Assembly: GCF_004298475.1 (NCBI RefSeq)
Contig: NZ_SCRP01000033.1
Span: 23,730 to 87,729 of the forward strand
Direction: 5' to 3'
DNA length: 64,000 nucleotides
Origin: Paraburkholderia sp.
GTDB lineage: Bacteria > Pseudomonadota > Gammaproteobacteria > Burkholderiales > Burkholderiaceae
This document shows positions 26,313 through 36,414 of the stretch, one piece after another. The position numbers and the translations under genes were made by a program. The stretch's first letter is position 1. Every line of letters begins with the position of its first letter. A model generated the notes under the pieces. That model was not told the origin of the DNA. It was given only the letters and a program-made list of their open reading frames with translations, and did not search any database.

Positions 26313-27920
26313 TTACATGCGGAACACGCCAAAGCGCGTGTCCTCGATAGGCGCGTTCATCGTCGCGGAAAGCCCGAGACCGAGCACGTCGCGCGTCTGC
26401 GCCGGATCGATCACGCCGTCGTCCCACAGCCGCGCGCTCGCATAGTACGGATGGCCCTGGCGTTCGTACTGGTCGCGGATCGGCTGTTTGAACGCCTCCT
26501 CTTCTTCCACGCTCCACGTACCGCCTTTCGCTTCGATACCGTCACGGCGCACCGTGGCGAGCACCGATGCAGCCTGCTCGCCGCCCATCACGGAGATGCG
26601 CGCATTCGGCCACATCCAGAGAAAGCGCGGCGAATACGCACGGCCGCACATGCCGTAATTGCCTGCGCCGAACGACCCGCCGATGATCACCGTAAACTTC
26701 GGCACCTTCGCGGTCGCCACGGCCGTCACCATCTTCGCGCCGTTGCGTGCGATGCCTTCGTTCTCGTACTTGCGGCCCACCATGAAGCCCGTGATGTTCT
26801 GCAGGAACACGAGCGGGATCTTGCGCTGGCAGCACAGTTCGATGAAGTGCGTGCCCTTGAGCGCCGACTCCGAAAACAGGATGCCGTTGTTCGCGACGAT
26901 CCCCACCGGATGGCCCCAGATGTGCGCGAAGCCGGTCACGAGCGTCGTGCCGTAGCGCGCCTTGAATTCGTCGAACGCGGAATCGTCGACGATGCGCGCG
27001 ATCACTTCGCGCACGTCGAACGGCTTGCGCGTATCGACGGGAATCACGCCGTACAGGCTCTTCGCGTCGTAGCGCGGCGGCAGCGGATCGCGCAGCGCGA
27101 GCGGCGGCGTCTTCGTGCGGTTCAGATTGCCGACGATGCTGCGCGCAATCGCAAGCGCATGCGCATCGTTCTGTGCGAGATGATCGGCCACGCCGGAAAG
27201 GCGCGTGTGCACGTCGCCGCCGCCGAGATCTTCGGCGCTGACTTCTTCGCCGGTCGCCGCTTTCACGAGCGGCGGGCCGCCCAGGAAAATCGTCCCCTGG
27301 TTCTTCACGATGATCGACTCGTCGCTCATGGCGGGCACGTATGCGCCGCCCGCCGTGCACGAACCCATCACGACCGCGATCTGCTCGATGCCCTGCGCGG
27401 AGAGATTCGCCTGGTTATAAAAGATGCGGCCGAAGTGATCGCGATCGGGAAACACGTCGTCCTGGTTCGGCAGATTCGCGCCGCCCGAATCGACGAGATA
27501 CACGCACGGCAAGCGGTTTTCCTGCGCGATTTCCTGCGCGCGGACGTGCTTCTTTACCGTCACGGGATAGTACGTTCCGCCCTTCACGGTGGCATCGTTG
27601 CAGACGATCACGCATTCCTGGCCCGCGATGCGGCCAATGCCCGTGATGATGCCCGCGCCGGGTGCAGCGTCGTGGTACATGCCGTAAGCGGCGAGTTGCG
27701 AAAACTCGAGGAACGGCGTGCCCGGATCGAGCAGTTGCGCAATACGATCGCGCGGCAGCAGCTTGCCGCGCGAGAGGTGCTTGTCGCGCGCCGCCTCGCC
27801 GCCGCCGAGCGACAGCTTCTGGATCTTTTCGCGCAGGTCCGCGACGACTGCTTCGAGCGCGGCGGCATTCGCCTTGAAATCGTCCGAGCGCGGATTGAGC
27901 TTCGATTCGATGATCGGCAT
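26313..27920 (-). CDS. liuB: Methylcrotonyl-CoA carboxylase carboxyltransferase subunit
   Basis: 535 residues, typical length. Carboxyltransferase motifs: [48 protein letters not shown], and [20 protein letters not shown]. It transfers carboxyl from biotin on LiuD to 3-methylcrotonyl-CoA. Follows liuA by 32 bp and precedes liuC by 27 bp. Confidence 0.95.
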   Translation of the reverse strand: MPIIESKLNPRSDDFKANAAALEAVVADLREKIQKLSLGGGEAARDKHLSRGKLLPRDRIAQLLDPGTPFLEFSQLAAYGMYHDAAPGAGIITGIGRIAGQECVIVCNDATVKGGTYYPVTVKKHVRAQEIAQENRLPCVYLVDSGGANLPNQDDVFPDRDHFGRIFYNQANLSAQGIEQIAVVMGSCTAGGAYVPAMSDESIIVKNQGTIFLGGPPLVKAATGEEVSAEDLGGGDVHTRLSGVADHLAQNDAHALAIARSIVGNLNRTKTPPLALRDPLPPRYDAKSLYGVIPVDTRKPFDVREVIARIVDDSAFDEFKARYGTTLVTGFAHIWGHPVGIVANNGILFSESALKGTHFIELCCQRKIPLVFLQNITGFMVGRKYENEGIARNGAKMVTAVATAKVPKFTVIIGGSFGAGNYGMCGRAYSPRFLWMWPNARISVMGGEQAASVLATVRRDGIEAKGGTWSVEEEEAFKQPIRDQYERQGHPYYASARLWDDGVIDPAQTRDVLGLGLSATMNAPIEDTRFGVFRM

Positions 27921-27952
27921 CGCGTGCTTCCTTTTGTGACGTGCAGCGGGGG

Positions 27953-29134
27953 TTACATCGTTTCAGCAAACAGCTCGCGGCCAATCAGCATGCGACGGAT
28001 TTCGCTTGTGCCCGCACCGATTTCGTAGAGCTTCGCGTCGCGCCACAGGCGGCCGACCGGATACTCGTTGATATAGCCGTTGCCGCCGAGAATCTGGATC
28101 GCTTCGCCGGCCATCCACGTTGCCTTTTCGGCGGTATAGAGAATCACGCCCGCGCAATCCTTGCGCACCTGGCGCACGTGATCCGTGCCGAGCGTGTCGA
28201 GCTGGCGGCCCACGGCGTAGAGATACGCGCGGCAGGCCTGGAACGTGGTGTAGAGATCGGCGACCTTGCCCTGGATAAGCTGGAATTCGCCGATTGCCTG
28301 ACCGAACTGCTTGCGGTCGTGAATGTACGGCACGACTGCATCCATGACTGCGGCCATGATGCCGGTCGGGCCGCCCGCGAGCACGGCGCGCTCGTAATCG
28401 AGGCCGCTCATCAGCACCTTCACGCCGCCGTTAAGCTGACCGAGGACGTTCTCTTCGGGCACTTCGACGTCCTGAAACACGAGTTCGCCCGTGTGCGAGC
28501 CGCGCATGCCGAGCTTGTCGAGCTTCTGTGCCACGGAGAATCCCTTCATGCCCTTCTCGACGATGAAGGCCGTAATGCCGCGCGAACCGGCTTGCGGATC
28601 GGTCTTTGCGTACACAACGAGCGTGTCGCAGTCCGGGCCGTTGGTGATCCACATCTTGGTGCCGTTGAGCACGTAACGGTCGCCTTTTTTCTCGGCGCGC
28701 AGTTTCATGCTGACAACGTCCGAGCCCGCATTCGGCTCGCTCATGGCGAGCGCGCCCACGTGTTCGCCCGAGACGAGTTTTGGCAGGTATTTGCGCTTTT
28801 GCGCTTCGGTGCCGTTGCGGTGGATCTGGTTCACGCACAGGTTCGAGTGCGCGCCATATGAAAGACCGACCGATGCGGACGCACGCGAAATCTCCTCCAT
28901 CGTAACCATGTGGGCGGTGTAGCCCATGCCGGCGCCGCCGTATTCCTCGGAGACGGTCATGCCGAGCACGCCCAGATCGCCGAACTTGCGCCACAGATCC
29001 ATGGGGAACTGGTCGGTGCGGTCGATTTCTGCCGCGCGCGGCGCGATTTCCTTTGCCGCGAAGGCGGCGATGCTGTCACGCAGCATTTCGACTTCTTCGC
29101 CGAGGGGGAACTGCAGTCCGGGTACATTGCTCAT
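27953..29134 (-). CDS. liuA: Isovaleryl-CoA dehydrogenase
   Basis: 393-residue acyl-CoA dehydrogenase. The position that carries the catalytic Glu in most family members reads [11 protein letters not shown], and the base appears instead in [12 protein letters not shown], both hallmarks of isovaleryl-CoA dehydrogenase. FAD segments [14 protein letters not shown] and WITNGPDCD are present. It converts isovaleryl-CoA to 3-methylcrotonyl-CoA. First gene of the liu operon; divergent from a TetR regulator, with a palindromic operator at 29318. Confidence 0.94.
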   Translation of the reverse strand: MSNVPGLQFPLGEEVEMLRDSIAAFAAKEIAPRAAEIDRTDQFPMDLWRKFGDLGVLGMTVSEEYGGAGMGYTAHMVTMEEISRASASVGLSYGAHSNLCVNQIHRNGTEAQKRKYLPKLVSGEHVGALAMSEPNAGSDVVSMKLRAEKKGDRYVLNGTKMWITNGPDCDTLVVYAKTDPQAGSRGITAFIVEKGMKGFSVAQKLDKLGMRGSHTGELVFQDVEVPEENVLGQLNGGVKVLMSGLDYERAVLAGGPTGIMAAVMDAVVPYIHDRKQFGQAIGEFQLIQGKVADLYTTFQACRAYLYAVGRQLDTLGTDHVRQVRKDCAGVILYTAEKATWMAGEAIQILGGNGYINEYPVGRLWRDAKLYEIGAGTSEIRRMLIGRELFAETM

Positions 29135-29317
29135 GAGTGTCTCCTGTCGATGGGAGCTGGCGCTTCAGCGCTTACTCCCATCCCACGCAAAGCGGATGAT
29201 TGCAGCATCGGTCACGCCCGCGCTGCCGCAACCCCATAAAAGTGCAAAAGGGGCATCCAGCATCGCCCCACGGATGCACATTTCACGCCACATTTACGTG
29301 TGCGTCAATAGGTATTA

Positions 29318-29332
29318 TTGAGCAACGCTCAA
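29318..29332. promoter_or_regulatory. Putative TetR operator between liuA and tetR
   Basis: TTGAGC-AAC-GCTCAA is a perfect inverted repeat. A partial half-site, CACTCAAC, lies near 29415. Position between the divergent liuA and tetR starts suggests it is the operator for the neighbouring TetR protein. Confidence 0.65.
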
Positions 29333-29422
29333 ATTCATCTATCCGGGCAAAACGCTTGCCTGATCCGCAAAAATTCATCAATAATAAGCCGCAATTCCGC
29401 CATAAACTGACCAACACTCAAC

Positions 29423-30169
29423 ATGCAGGCCGCAACCAGAACCGCCCTGCCCGCCTCGCGCCGGCAGCCCGCCGGGCGCAAGTCGCAGCAGCGCGTGAAG
29501 GAGATCCTTCAAGCCGGCCGCGACGTGTTCTCCGAAAAGGGCTACGAGCGCGCAACCACGGCCGAGATCGCGCAGCGGCTCGGCGTATCCGAAGCCACCG
29601 TGTTCAGCTACTTTCGCGGCAAGCGCGAACTCTGCGCGCGCGTTATCGGCGACTGGTATGACGAATCGATCGAAGCAATCGAGGCGGGGCTGCCGCGCGA
29701 CGGCACCGTGCGGCAGCAGTTTGCTTTCATCGTGCGCATGCATCTGCGCCTGATGCTCGAAAGCGGCACGGGCATCTGCGCGCTGGTGCTCTCCGAGGGC
29801 CGCACGCGCCATCACGACCTGAGCGAAGCACTCACCGAAATGCAGCGCCGCTACACCGCGCCGCTCATGCGCGTGCTCGCGCGCGGCCAGGATAGCGGCC
29901 AGATCCGCAACGACATACCGCTGCGCCTCCTGCGCTCGCTGATCTTCGGGCCGATGGAGCACGTCCTCTGGGATGCGGCGCTCGGCAACCGTCGCACCGA
30001 TATCGAAGCCACTGCGCAGCGGCTCATCGACGTGCTGTGGGCCGCGCTGCAGCCGCCCAATATCGAGCTGGCCGCACTCGCGCAATTCAGCCAGGACGTG
30101 GGCGAAGCCATGCACAGGCTTGAGAGCGCGCGCACGGCGGGCAAGGCGGGCGACACCACGCCCCGCTAA
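29423..30169 (+). CDS. TetR-family regulator of the liu operon
   Basis: 248 residues. N-terminal TetR HTH: E-I-L-Q-A-G-R-D-V-F-S-E-K-G-Y then TTAEIAQRLGVSEATVFSYF, followed by an all-helical ligand domain. A basic N-terminal arm (SRRQPAGRKSQQR) precedes it. Likely represses liuABCD and itself through the TTGAGCAACGCTCAA site, with an acyl-CoA of leucine breakdown as plausible ligand. Pseudomonas uses a MerR-type LiuR instead, so this is a different regulatory type. Confidence 0.88.
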   Translation: MQAATRTALPASRRQPAGRKSQQRVKEILQAGRDVFSEKGYERATTAEIAQRLGVSEATVFSYFRGKRELCARVIGDWYDESIEAIEAGLPRDGTVRQQFAFIVRMHLRLMLESGTGICALVLSEGRTRHHDLSEALTEMQRRYTAPLMRVLARGQDSGQIRNDIPLRLLRSLIFGPMEHVLWDAALGNRRTDIEATAQRLIDVLWAALQPPNIELAALAQFSQDVGEAMHRLESARTAGKAGDTTPR

Positions 30170-30217
30170 ATCTGCCGTACGCTGGCGGCTATCCTCCCGC
30201 CGCCGCGCACCGCAGCC

Positions 30218-31228
30218 ATGACCCGAACGCTCACCGCCCCGATCGCCTCCCGCTTCGCCTCGCTCGCGCTCTCGCATCTCACGCGCGAATATCCGAACAA
30301 GCTCACGCACTCACTGGCCGGTCCAGCGGACGTGCAAGGGCCGCGTGCGTTGCATCCGGTGTTTTACGGCAGCTACGACTGGCATTCGTGCGTGCATGGC
30401 TACTGGCTGATTGCGCGTCTGCTCGCGCGATTTCCGGATCTGCCCGAAGCGCCGCACATCGTCGAGGTGATCGACGAACACTTCACCGACGAGAAAATGG
30501 CTGGCGAGCGCGCCTATCTCGACCTGCCGCACAACCGCAGCTTCGAGCGACCCTATGGCTGGGCGTGGCTGCTCGCGCTCGCAAGCCAGCTCGATGCGAT
30601 GAAAACGCCGCAAACTACACGCTGGGCGCGCACGCTCGCACCGCTCACGCTTGCATTCGTCGAGCGTTTCGAGGCATTTTTGCCGAAGGCGACGTACCCC
30701 ATCCGCGTGGGCACGCACTTCAACACGGCATTTGCGTTGACACTCGCGCTGGCATTCGCGCGGCAGACCGCCCGGGACGGGCTGGCGAGGTTAATCGAGC
30801 AAACCGCGCGGCGCTGGTATCAGAACGATGCCGGGTGCCAGGCCTGGGAGCCTTCAGGCGACGAGTTTCTCTCGCCAGCGCTGATGGAAGCCGTGCTGAT
30901 GAGCCACGTGCTGCCCGCCGCCGAATTCGCCAGCTGGTTCGCCGCCTTTCTGCCGGATCTGGCCGCGCGCCAGCCAGGCACGCTCTTCACGCCAGCCACG
31001 GTCACGGATCGCACAGATGGAAAAATCGCGCACCTGGACGGCCTCAACCTGAGCCGCGCGTGGTGCCAGCGCACGCTCGCGCGCACGTTGTCGCCTGACG
31101 ATGCGCGCGCAGCCGTATTGCGCGAAGCCGCGCAGACCCATCTGCAAAGCGCACTCGAACACGTCGCGGAAGATTACATGGGCGAGCACTGGCTCGCTTC
31201 TTTCGCGACGCTTGCGCTCGAAGCGTGA
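30218..31228 (+). CDS. DUF2891 family protein
   Basis: 336 residues, cytoplasmic. H-P-V-F-Y-G-S-Y-D-W-H-S-C-V-H-G-Y-W, PHNRSFERPYGWAW and H-F-N-T-A-F-A-L are the conserved blocks of DUF2891, an alpha/alpha-barrel-like family of unknown catalytic function. It starts 48 bp after the tetR stop on the same strand and may be co-transcribed with it. The many conserved aromatic and His residues suggest an enzyme acting on a sugar, but there is no direct evidence here. Confidence 0.85.
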   Translation: MTRTLTAPIASRFASLALSHLTREYPNKLTHSLAGPADVQGPRALHPVFYGSYDWHSCVHGYWLIARLLARFPDLPEAPHIVEVIDEHFTDEKMAGERAYLDLPHNRSFERPYGWAWLLALASQLDAMKTPQTTRWARTLAPLTLAFVERFEAFLPKATYPIRVGTHFNTAFALTLALAFARQTARDGLARLIEQTARRWYQNDAGCQAWEPSGDEFLSPALMEAVLMSHVLPAAEFASWFAAFLPDLAARQPGTLFTPATVTDRTDGKIAHLDGLNLSRAWCQRTLARTLSPDDARAAVLREAAQTHLQSALEHVAEDYMGEHWLASFATLALEA

Positions 31229-31526
31229 ACGCCTGAGGGTTCGCTGCAGCGCAGCGCCGCATAGGCCGCATTCAGCGCGCGCGCCTGCACGACCAATCGC
31301 CGCACAGGCGTCATCGAATTGTTACTGGCGCTATCCTTGCTCACACGAACCCGCAAACCCATGTGGCCCAAAAGCGGGCATTCGCGGCACCCACGCGCCA
31401 GGCACTTGTAACAACTCGAAAAATCAGTGCAATCCACGTAATTGCATTGGTACGCGCGATGTCATAGCGTTCGATTATTAACGAGTGGACGCGTCCGCGT
31501 CCCAGGCATCCGTTCTGGAGAAAGTT

Positions 31527-31916
31527 GTGAACAGGTCAAAAGTGATCCTCGGGGCCATTGCGACCGCCATCGCGTGTGCGAGCGGCGCAGCCCATGCGGC
31601 GCGTTGGGCCGTCGGGGTGGGCGTCGGCGCGCCCTGGTACTACCCGGCGCCTTATTACTACGCACCGGGGCCGGTCATCGTCGCACCTCCTCCGGAACCG
31701 CCTACCTGGATCGAGCAAGGTCAGCCGCCATACAGTCCCGCCGATGAGGCGTATTCGCAGTATCAGCAAGGTCCGGCGGGCGCGGAAAACGATCCTGAAG
31801 CCGATAACAGCGACACCTGGTATTACTGCGACGCATCGCGGACCTACTACCCGTATGTGAAGCAGTGTGCGTCGGGCTGGCGTCCGGTTCCCGCCCAACC
31901 CGCTCCCGAGGACTAA
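31527..31916 (+). CDS. Exported Tyr/Pro-rich hypothetical protein
   Basis: 129 residues from GTG 31527; GGAG lies 6 bp upstream, and the longer frame lacks a ribosome site. Signal peptide ends AHAARW. The mature part has WYYPAPYYYAPGPV, an acidic Gln/Tyr stretch, and a C-terminal pair of Cys in WYYCDASRTYYPYVKQC, a W-x-Y-C-x(n)-Y-P-Y-V-x-x-C motif seen in many small Burkholderia and Pseudomonas exported proteins. The C-terminus S-G-W-R-P-V-P is also typical. Function unknown. Followed after 26 bp by a lipoprotein gene. Confidence 0.78.
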   Translation: MNRSKVILGAIATAIACASGAAHAARWAVGVGVGAPWYYPAPYYYAPGPVIVAPPPEPPTWIEQGQPPYSPADEAYSQYQQGPAGAENDPEADNSDTWYYCDASRTYYPYVKQCASGWRPVPAQPAPED

Positions 31917-31942
31917 ACCTTCCAGACCGGATCGAGGTTCCA

Positions 31943-32434
31943 ATGAAAACGACCTACCTCGCGCTACTCGTCACCGCAGGTCTCGTCAGCGCATGCTCCG
32001 TCGTCCCCACCGGGCCGAGCGTGATGGCGCTGCCGGGTGCGGGCAAGACCTTCGACCAGTTCCGCGCCGATGACGCGCAGTGCCGCGCGTTCGCCTTCCA
32101 GCAGGTGGGCGGCCAAACGACGAATCAGGCTGCGACCAATACCGCCGTGGGCAGCGCGGCGGTCGGCACGGCACTCGGCGCGGCAGCCGGCGCCGCGTTC
32201 GGCGGCGGCCGCGGTGCTGCGGTCGGCGCGGGCGCGGGGCTGCTGACGGGCAGCGCCGTCGGCATGGGCAACGTCCAGGGGTCCTCCTTCGACATCCAGC
32301 GCCGCTTCGACTACGCGTACCTGCAATGCATGTACGCGAGCGGCAACCGCATCCCGGTTCAGGGCCGCATGATGACGACGCCGATGCAGGGTACGCCGCG
32401 CTACATGCCGCCTCCGCCTCCGGGCGGGTGGTAA
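31943..32434 (+). CDS. Glycine-zipper lipoprotein
   Basis: 163 residues. Lipobox LVSACS (Cys18), then a QCRAFAFQQ segment and a glycine-zipper region (G-S-A-A-V-G-T-A-L-G-A-A-A-G-A-A-F-G-G-G...). The C-terminus reads F-D-I-Q-R-R-F-D-Y-A-Y-L-Q-C-M-Y-A-S-G-N, as in 'YMFB/glycine zipper' lipoproteins. Gly zippers insert in or associate with the outer membrane. Probably in an operon with the upstream exported protein. Confidence 0.8.
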   Translation: MKTTYLALLVTAGLVSACSVVPTGPSVMALPGAGKTFDQFRADDAQCRAFAFQQVGGQTTNQAATNTAVGSAAVGTALGAAAGAAFGGGRGAAVGAGAGLLTGSAVGMGNVQGSSFDIQRRFDYAYLQCMYASGNRIPVQGRMMTTPMQGTPRYMPPPPPGGW

Positions 32435-32507
32435 TGAGAGACCGTCTGCTTCGCGACCGTGGCTGAAATGCCCGATCGCGAAGCGGCGTGCGCTGCGAGT
32501 GATCAGA

Positions 32508-35500
32508 CTACCGGATCGAGCCCCCCGCATCCGCGGACGGCTGCCATGAAACGTCGCGCGCCGCGCCCGTCTGCAAATCGTACATCGTCACCTGCAACCG
32601 GCCGCGCTTGACTTCGGGCTTCAATCCGCCAGGCGGCACACGACCCTCGAGCAACGGCTGCAACACAGGAGCGAGCGATTTGAGTAGTTGCACAGACAAC
32701 GCACTCGTGAACGTATAGCGCGCCGCATACGGCTCGTGCACCCACGCCGTGAGCGTGCCGTAGAACCGGTCGCCGATCACGAATACGAAGGTCGCGGTGC
32801 GGTTCACCTTGCGCGATTCGATGAGCCGCGCACCCCGCGCATACACGTTGAAGCGCTGATCGCCCGTGCCGGTCTTGCCGTACACCTCCAGCGTGCGCCC
32901 GTCCTTGAAGGTCATGCCGCCGGCAAGGCGCCGCGCCGTGCCGCCTGCCACCACCGACGTCAGCATCTCGTGCACCACCTGCGTGATCTCCGGCGAGATG
33001 AGCGGTTGAGGCTTCGAATCGCCGTGCACGAAGCGCGTTTCGTAAGGCGTGCCGCGCGCGAAGTCGAGCGACTCGAAGCTGTGCGTCGGCAGCTTCTGGC
33101 CGTCGCTCGCGATGAGGCCGATCAGGTTCGCAAGCGCCGCGGGCCGGTCGCCGGAAGCGCCAATCGCCGCGCCATACGAAGGCGTGATGTTCGCGAACGG
33201 GTAGCCGAGCGCGCGCCACGACTGGCCAATCGCATCGTAGGCGCGCAGTTCGATCATGTGGCGAATGCGCCGGTCCTGCGTCAAGTGGTATTTCGTTTTA
33301 AAGAGCCAGCGATACGTATAAAGGCGCACGTCCTTGCTGTCCTGCTGAATCTGGTCGAGCGTTGCTTCGGGATGTGCACGCAGATAATTCAGCAGCCACA
33401 GTTCAAGAGGATGCACGCCCGCGATATAACCGCGGTCGTTCAGATTGAAACGATCGATGGCGTATTTGTCGTATTCCTTCGCGAGATCCCCGTCGTCGAG
33501 CCACTGGAACTTCGTCCCCTTCAGTTGCGCGCGCATCTGGGCGTCGAACCACGTCTGCGAGCCGTCCGGCACCACGCTGCGCAGCACCGTCGCGATGCGC
33601 GCCGGACCTTTGCGCGTATGTTGCAACAGGATCGCCAGTTGATCGTCGGCGCTCTTGCCTTGATAGCGCGTGTAGAAGCGCTTCATATAGACCTGACTTT
33701 CGCCGTCGGCAAAGCGCGTGAGGTACGCGGTACGCACCTGCGGATTGTCGAGCCATTGCGCCGGCGGTCCCGAGGTCTGAATCATCTCGTAGCGAACGAT
33801 ATCGCGCATCAAACGCACGAACACGAGATTCACCGAATGCTGGAACGCGCGTTGCACCGTAAGGATCTGCGAGTTATCGTTCGAGTCGAAGTTGTTGAAG
33901 CTCTGCGCGCCGCCGCCGGTATAGAACGTTTCGCCCGGATTCGCCGAGTATTTGCGCTCGACCGCCGCTTCGAGCATCGAATGCAGCGAGCGATCATCCG
34001 TCTTCGACAAATAGTCGAGCGCCCAGCGCGTCAACACATCGGACGGATCGGGCTGGATCGCGCGCAGTTCCTTCGCGCTGAGCGCGCCGTACTGCGCATG
34101 CAGGTCGCTCACGATCTGCAGGTACGTAACGAGCGTGCGCAGCTTGGCCGTCGAGCCGAGATTCATGCGCGCACCGGAATTGATGTCGAACGGCTGGTTC
34201 ACGCTGTCCGTCTGCACGCGCACAAGGTTTTCGCCGTTGCGCCGCTCGAAAAGCGTAAAGCTGTAGGCGATCTTCGACGGATCGTCGGCGGGCCTGAGCA
34301 TTTCGAAGCCCACCAGCCCCGCTTTTTGCGCGCCATCCTTCGTCATCGCATCGGCGAGACGCTCGTTCACGGCCTGCTGCACGCTTTCGTCGAGCGTCGC
34401 GGTCGCGCTGACGTCGAGGCGGTCGAGATCGTAAAGCGTCTTCAGTCCGAGCGTCTGCATCAGTTGCGTGCGCAGCGACAGCACCGCCTTGCGCTCCAGA
34501 TACGACGCGGCGACATGCTGCGGCTTCGTGCGGTCGAGCGTGAGCGTCGTGCCAAGCGCCGCGTCGCGCAGCGCGGGCGTGATGACGCCGCCGCTCGCGA
34601 GCAGGCGCAGATAACTATCGGTGAGCTTCGCGAGCGCGGGATTGTCGTGTACGAGGAAGTAAGACGGCGCGCGCTGCGCGATCAGCAGCGAGAGCACCTG
34701 GCGGAAGGCGAGCGCCTGCTCGGCGAGGGTCGCCGACGACACCGGTTCGCGCAGGATGGCATTGACTTCGCGGAAGTCGCGGCCGTACCACGCGGCGAGG
34801 CCGTCGCCGATGCCGTTCACTTCACCGATGCCCGCCTTCGCCGAAAGCGGCACGGAATTCAGATAGCGGACCAGGATGCGCTGACGCGCAGCCATGGTCT
34901 GCGGGCCGTCGAGATACGCGCGCACCGAAGCCGACGCGATCTGCCGCAGCTTTTCGGGCGGCGTCGCGGTGCGGCCGCCATCCGAATGGCGGAATTTCTC
35001 GATCTGCGTGGCGAGCGTGCTGCCGCCCGGCGTCTGCTGATGCCGGTTCAGAAGGCGTGCGCCCTGATCGACGAGCGCGCGGCTAAAACGGCCCCAATCG
35101 ATGGCCGGATTGCGATTCGGCTGATCTTCGGCGAGCAGGTATTTGTCTTCGATAAAGAGCAGCGAGTCGCGCACGAGCGGCGGCACGGCATTGAAATTCT
35201 CGTAGGCGCGCTGCGGATAGCGCGTATGAAACAGCAGCGTGCCGTCGGTGTCGCGCAGCATGAAGCCGGCCTGATCCTTTTCTTCATACGGCACGAAGAG
35301 CCCTTCGTCCGCCAGCGCCATCATGCGCTCCGAATCGCGCGCCTGGGCGGCAACGGCAAAGCCGCGCGCCGTGAGCCGCCGCTCGAACGCGGGCAGCTCC
35401 GCGTAGCCGAGCCGCACGTCGTAAGGCCCATTCGTCGTGGGAAAACGGATGTTGTGGCTTGGGCCGCTTTCGACGGCGAAGCCGATGTCGCGCGTGAGTT

Positions 35501-35675
35501 CGGAAAGATAGTGCGCCTGCAGGCGTGACGTGTCGATTTCGATCTGCACGATGCGCGCGATGATGACGATCGCGGCAAGCAACGTGACGACGAAGCCCCA
35601 CTTGACCCACCGCCAAAGTGAGGCCACACCCACACCGAAGGTGCGAAATGGAAAGCGGATCGACGGGCGGTTCAT
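32508..35675 (-). CDS. Bifunctional-type penicillin-binding protein with divergent transglycosylase domain
   Basis: 1055 residues, one N-terminal membrane helix (VKWGFVVTLLAAIVIIA). GT51 domain from about 150: catalytic-position E176 in FIEDKYLL, then QTPGGSTLATQ at 215-224; the usual ED-x-x-F-x-x-H-x-G motif is altered, with an insert before the R-F-S-R-A segment. Transpeptidase domain: S508-T-A-K511, S-V-N near 614 and K-T-G-T near 932. It would polymerise and cross-link peptidoglycan in the periplasm. Larger than PBP1a/1b. Start MNRPSIRFPF. Convergent with the lipoprotein gene. Whether glycosyltransfer is retained is unclear. Confidence 0.82.
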   Translation of the reverse strand: MNRPSIRFPFRTFGVGVASLWRWVKWGFVVTLLAAIVIIARIVQIEIDTSRLQAHYLSELTRDIGFAVESGPSHNIRFPTTNGPYDVRLGYAELPAFERRLTARGFAVAAQARDSERMMALADEGLFVPYEEKDQAGFMLRDTDGTLLFHTRYPQRAYENFNAVPPLVRDSLLFIEDKYLLAEDQPNRNPAIDWGRFSRALVDQGARLLNRHQQTPGGSTLATQIEKFRHSDGGRTATPPEKLRQIASASVRAYLDGPQTMAARQRILVRYLNSVPLSAKAGIGEVNGIGDGLAAWYGRDFREVNAILREPVSSATLAEQALAFRQVLSLLIAQRAPSYFLVHDNPALAKLTDSYLRLLASGGVITPALRDAALGTTLTLDRTKPQHVAASYLERKAVLSLRTQLMQTLGLKTLYDLDRLDVSATATLDESVQQAVNERLADAMTKDGAQKAGLVGFEMLRPADDPSKIAYSFTLFERRNGENLVRVQTDSVNQPFDINSGARMNLGSTAKLRTLVTYLQIVSDLHAQYGALSAKELRAIQPDPSDVLTRWALDYLSKTDDRSLHSMLEAAVERKYSANPGETFYTGGGAQSFNNFDSNDNSQILTVQRAFQHSVNLVFVRLMRDIVRYEMIQTSGPPAQWLDNPQVRTAYLTRFADGESQVYMKRFYTRYQGKSADDQLAILLQHTRKGPARIATVLRSVVPDGSQTWFDAQMRAQLKGTKFQWLDDGDLAKEYDKYAIDRFNLNDRGYIAGVHPLELWLLNYLRAHPEATLDQIQQDSKDVRLYTYRWLFKTKYHLTQDRRIRHMIELRAYDAIGQSWRALGYPFANITPSYGAAIGASGDRPAALANLIGLIASDGQKLPTHSFESLDFARGTPYETRFVHGDSKPQPLISPEITQVVHEMLTSVVAGGTARRLAGGMTFKDGRTLEVYGKTGTGDQRFNVYARGARLIESRKVNRTATFVFVIGDRFYGTLTAWVHEPYAARYTFTSALSVQLLKSLAPVLQPLLEGRVPPGGLKPEVKRGRLQVTMYDLQTGAARDVSWQPSADAGGSIR

Positions 35676-35920
35676 GCGTAGTCTCCCTGACGTCTCGCCA
35701 GATCACGGAACGGCACCTGTTTTATAGTCTATCTCGCTATGTCGGAACGCGTACGGCGTTATGTTGGCGTCCACTCCGACAGTCGCAACCCCGCAACAGT
35801 CATGCCCGTGCCGCCCGCGCGGCCCCCGGACACGTCACGATGCCGACATAATGTATGGCCGCCGTATAGCCCGCCGCGCCCCCGAGCGGGCCACGCCGCG
35901 CGCCGCCCCACAGGAGAAAC

Positions 35921-36253
35921 ATGAAGTATTCCGCCCTGCCGCTTGTCTTCACGCTCACGCTCGGCGCGTGCGCCTGGTTCCAGAGCAACCCGGATTCGGG
36001 CCAGCCGGTGATCGACACGACAACCCACCGGTCGGTCCACGACGTGATCGAGTGCCTGACGGCCCAGGCGGGACAGCACGGCGCGAGTTTTCGCACGCGT
36101 GCGCTACCGCAGGGCGAAATGCTCGAATTCGGTGACTCGAACGTCATCAAGGTGCGCGCCGACCAGGGCGTCACCACCTACCGCTTCTACGCGGGTAAAC
36201 GCCACGCGTCGAATCTCTGGATCGAGGGCGCGAGCAAGATCTGCGCGCCCTGA
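35921..36253 (+). CDS. Small lipoprotein
   Basis: 110 residues. Signal peptide with lipobox LGAC (Cys17). The mature part has T-T-T-H-R-S-V-H-D-V-I-E-C-L and ends ICAP, giving two cysteines that could pair. GGAG lies before the ATG. Function unknown; likely lipid-anchored in the envelope. It is divergent from the PBP gene and may share a promoter region with it. Confidence 0.75.
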   Translation: MKYSALPLVFTLTLGACAWFQSNPDSGQPVIDTTTHRSVHDVIECLTAQAGQHGASFRTRALPQGEMLEFGDSNVIKVRADQGVTTYRFYAGKRHASNLWIEGASKICAP

Positions 36254-36414
36254 TCCGGCATCGGCAGATACCCTGGGCGGAATACGATTTACATACTTTT
36301 ACGGACGTAACGCCGTGTAGCATCGCGACACATTTTGGCTGCCGGTTTTAAGAATCGTTTAAGTCTTGGCCAGCATCATCGGCCGGACCAAATAACACCC
36401 AGCAGGAGGAACGC

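Noticed and set aside
25647-28028. 793-codon plus-strand frame across liuC and liuB
   Set aside because: Antisense shadow; low-complexity Arg/His/Ala translation, opposite two well-identified enzymes.
32448-32484. GCTTCGCGA/TCGCGAAGC inverted repeat between the lipoprotein and PBP genes
   Set aside because: 19-nt loop and no T-tract; weak as a terminator.
32688-35528. 946-codon open frame on the plus strand opposite the PBP gene
   Set aside because: It is the antisense shadow of a GC-rich gene; the translation is Arg/His/Ala-rich with no domain or ribosome site, while the opposite strand encodes clear PBP motifs.
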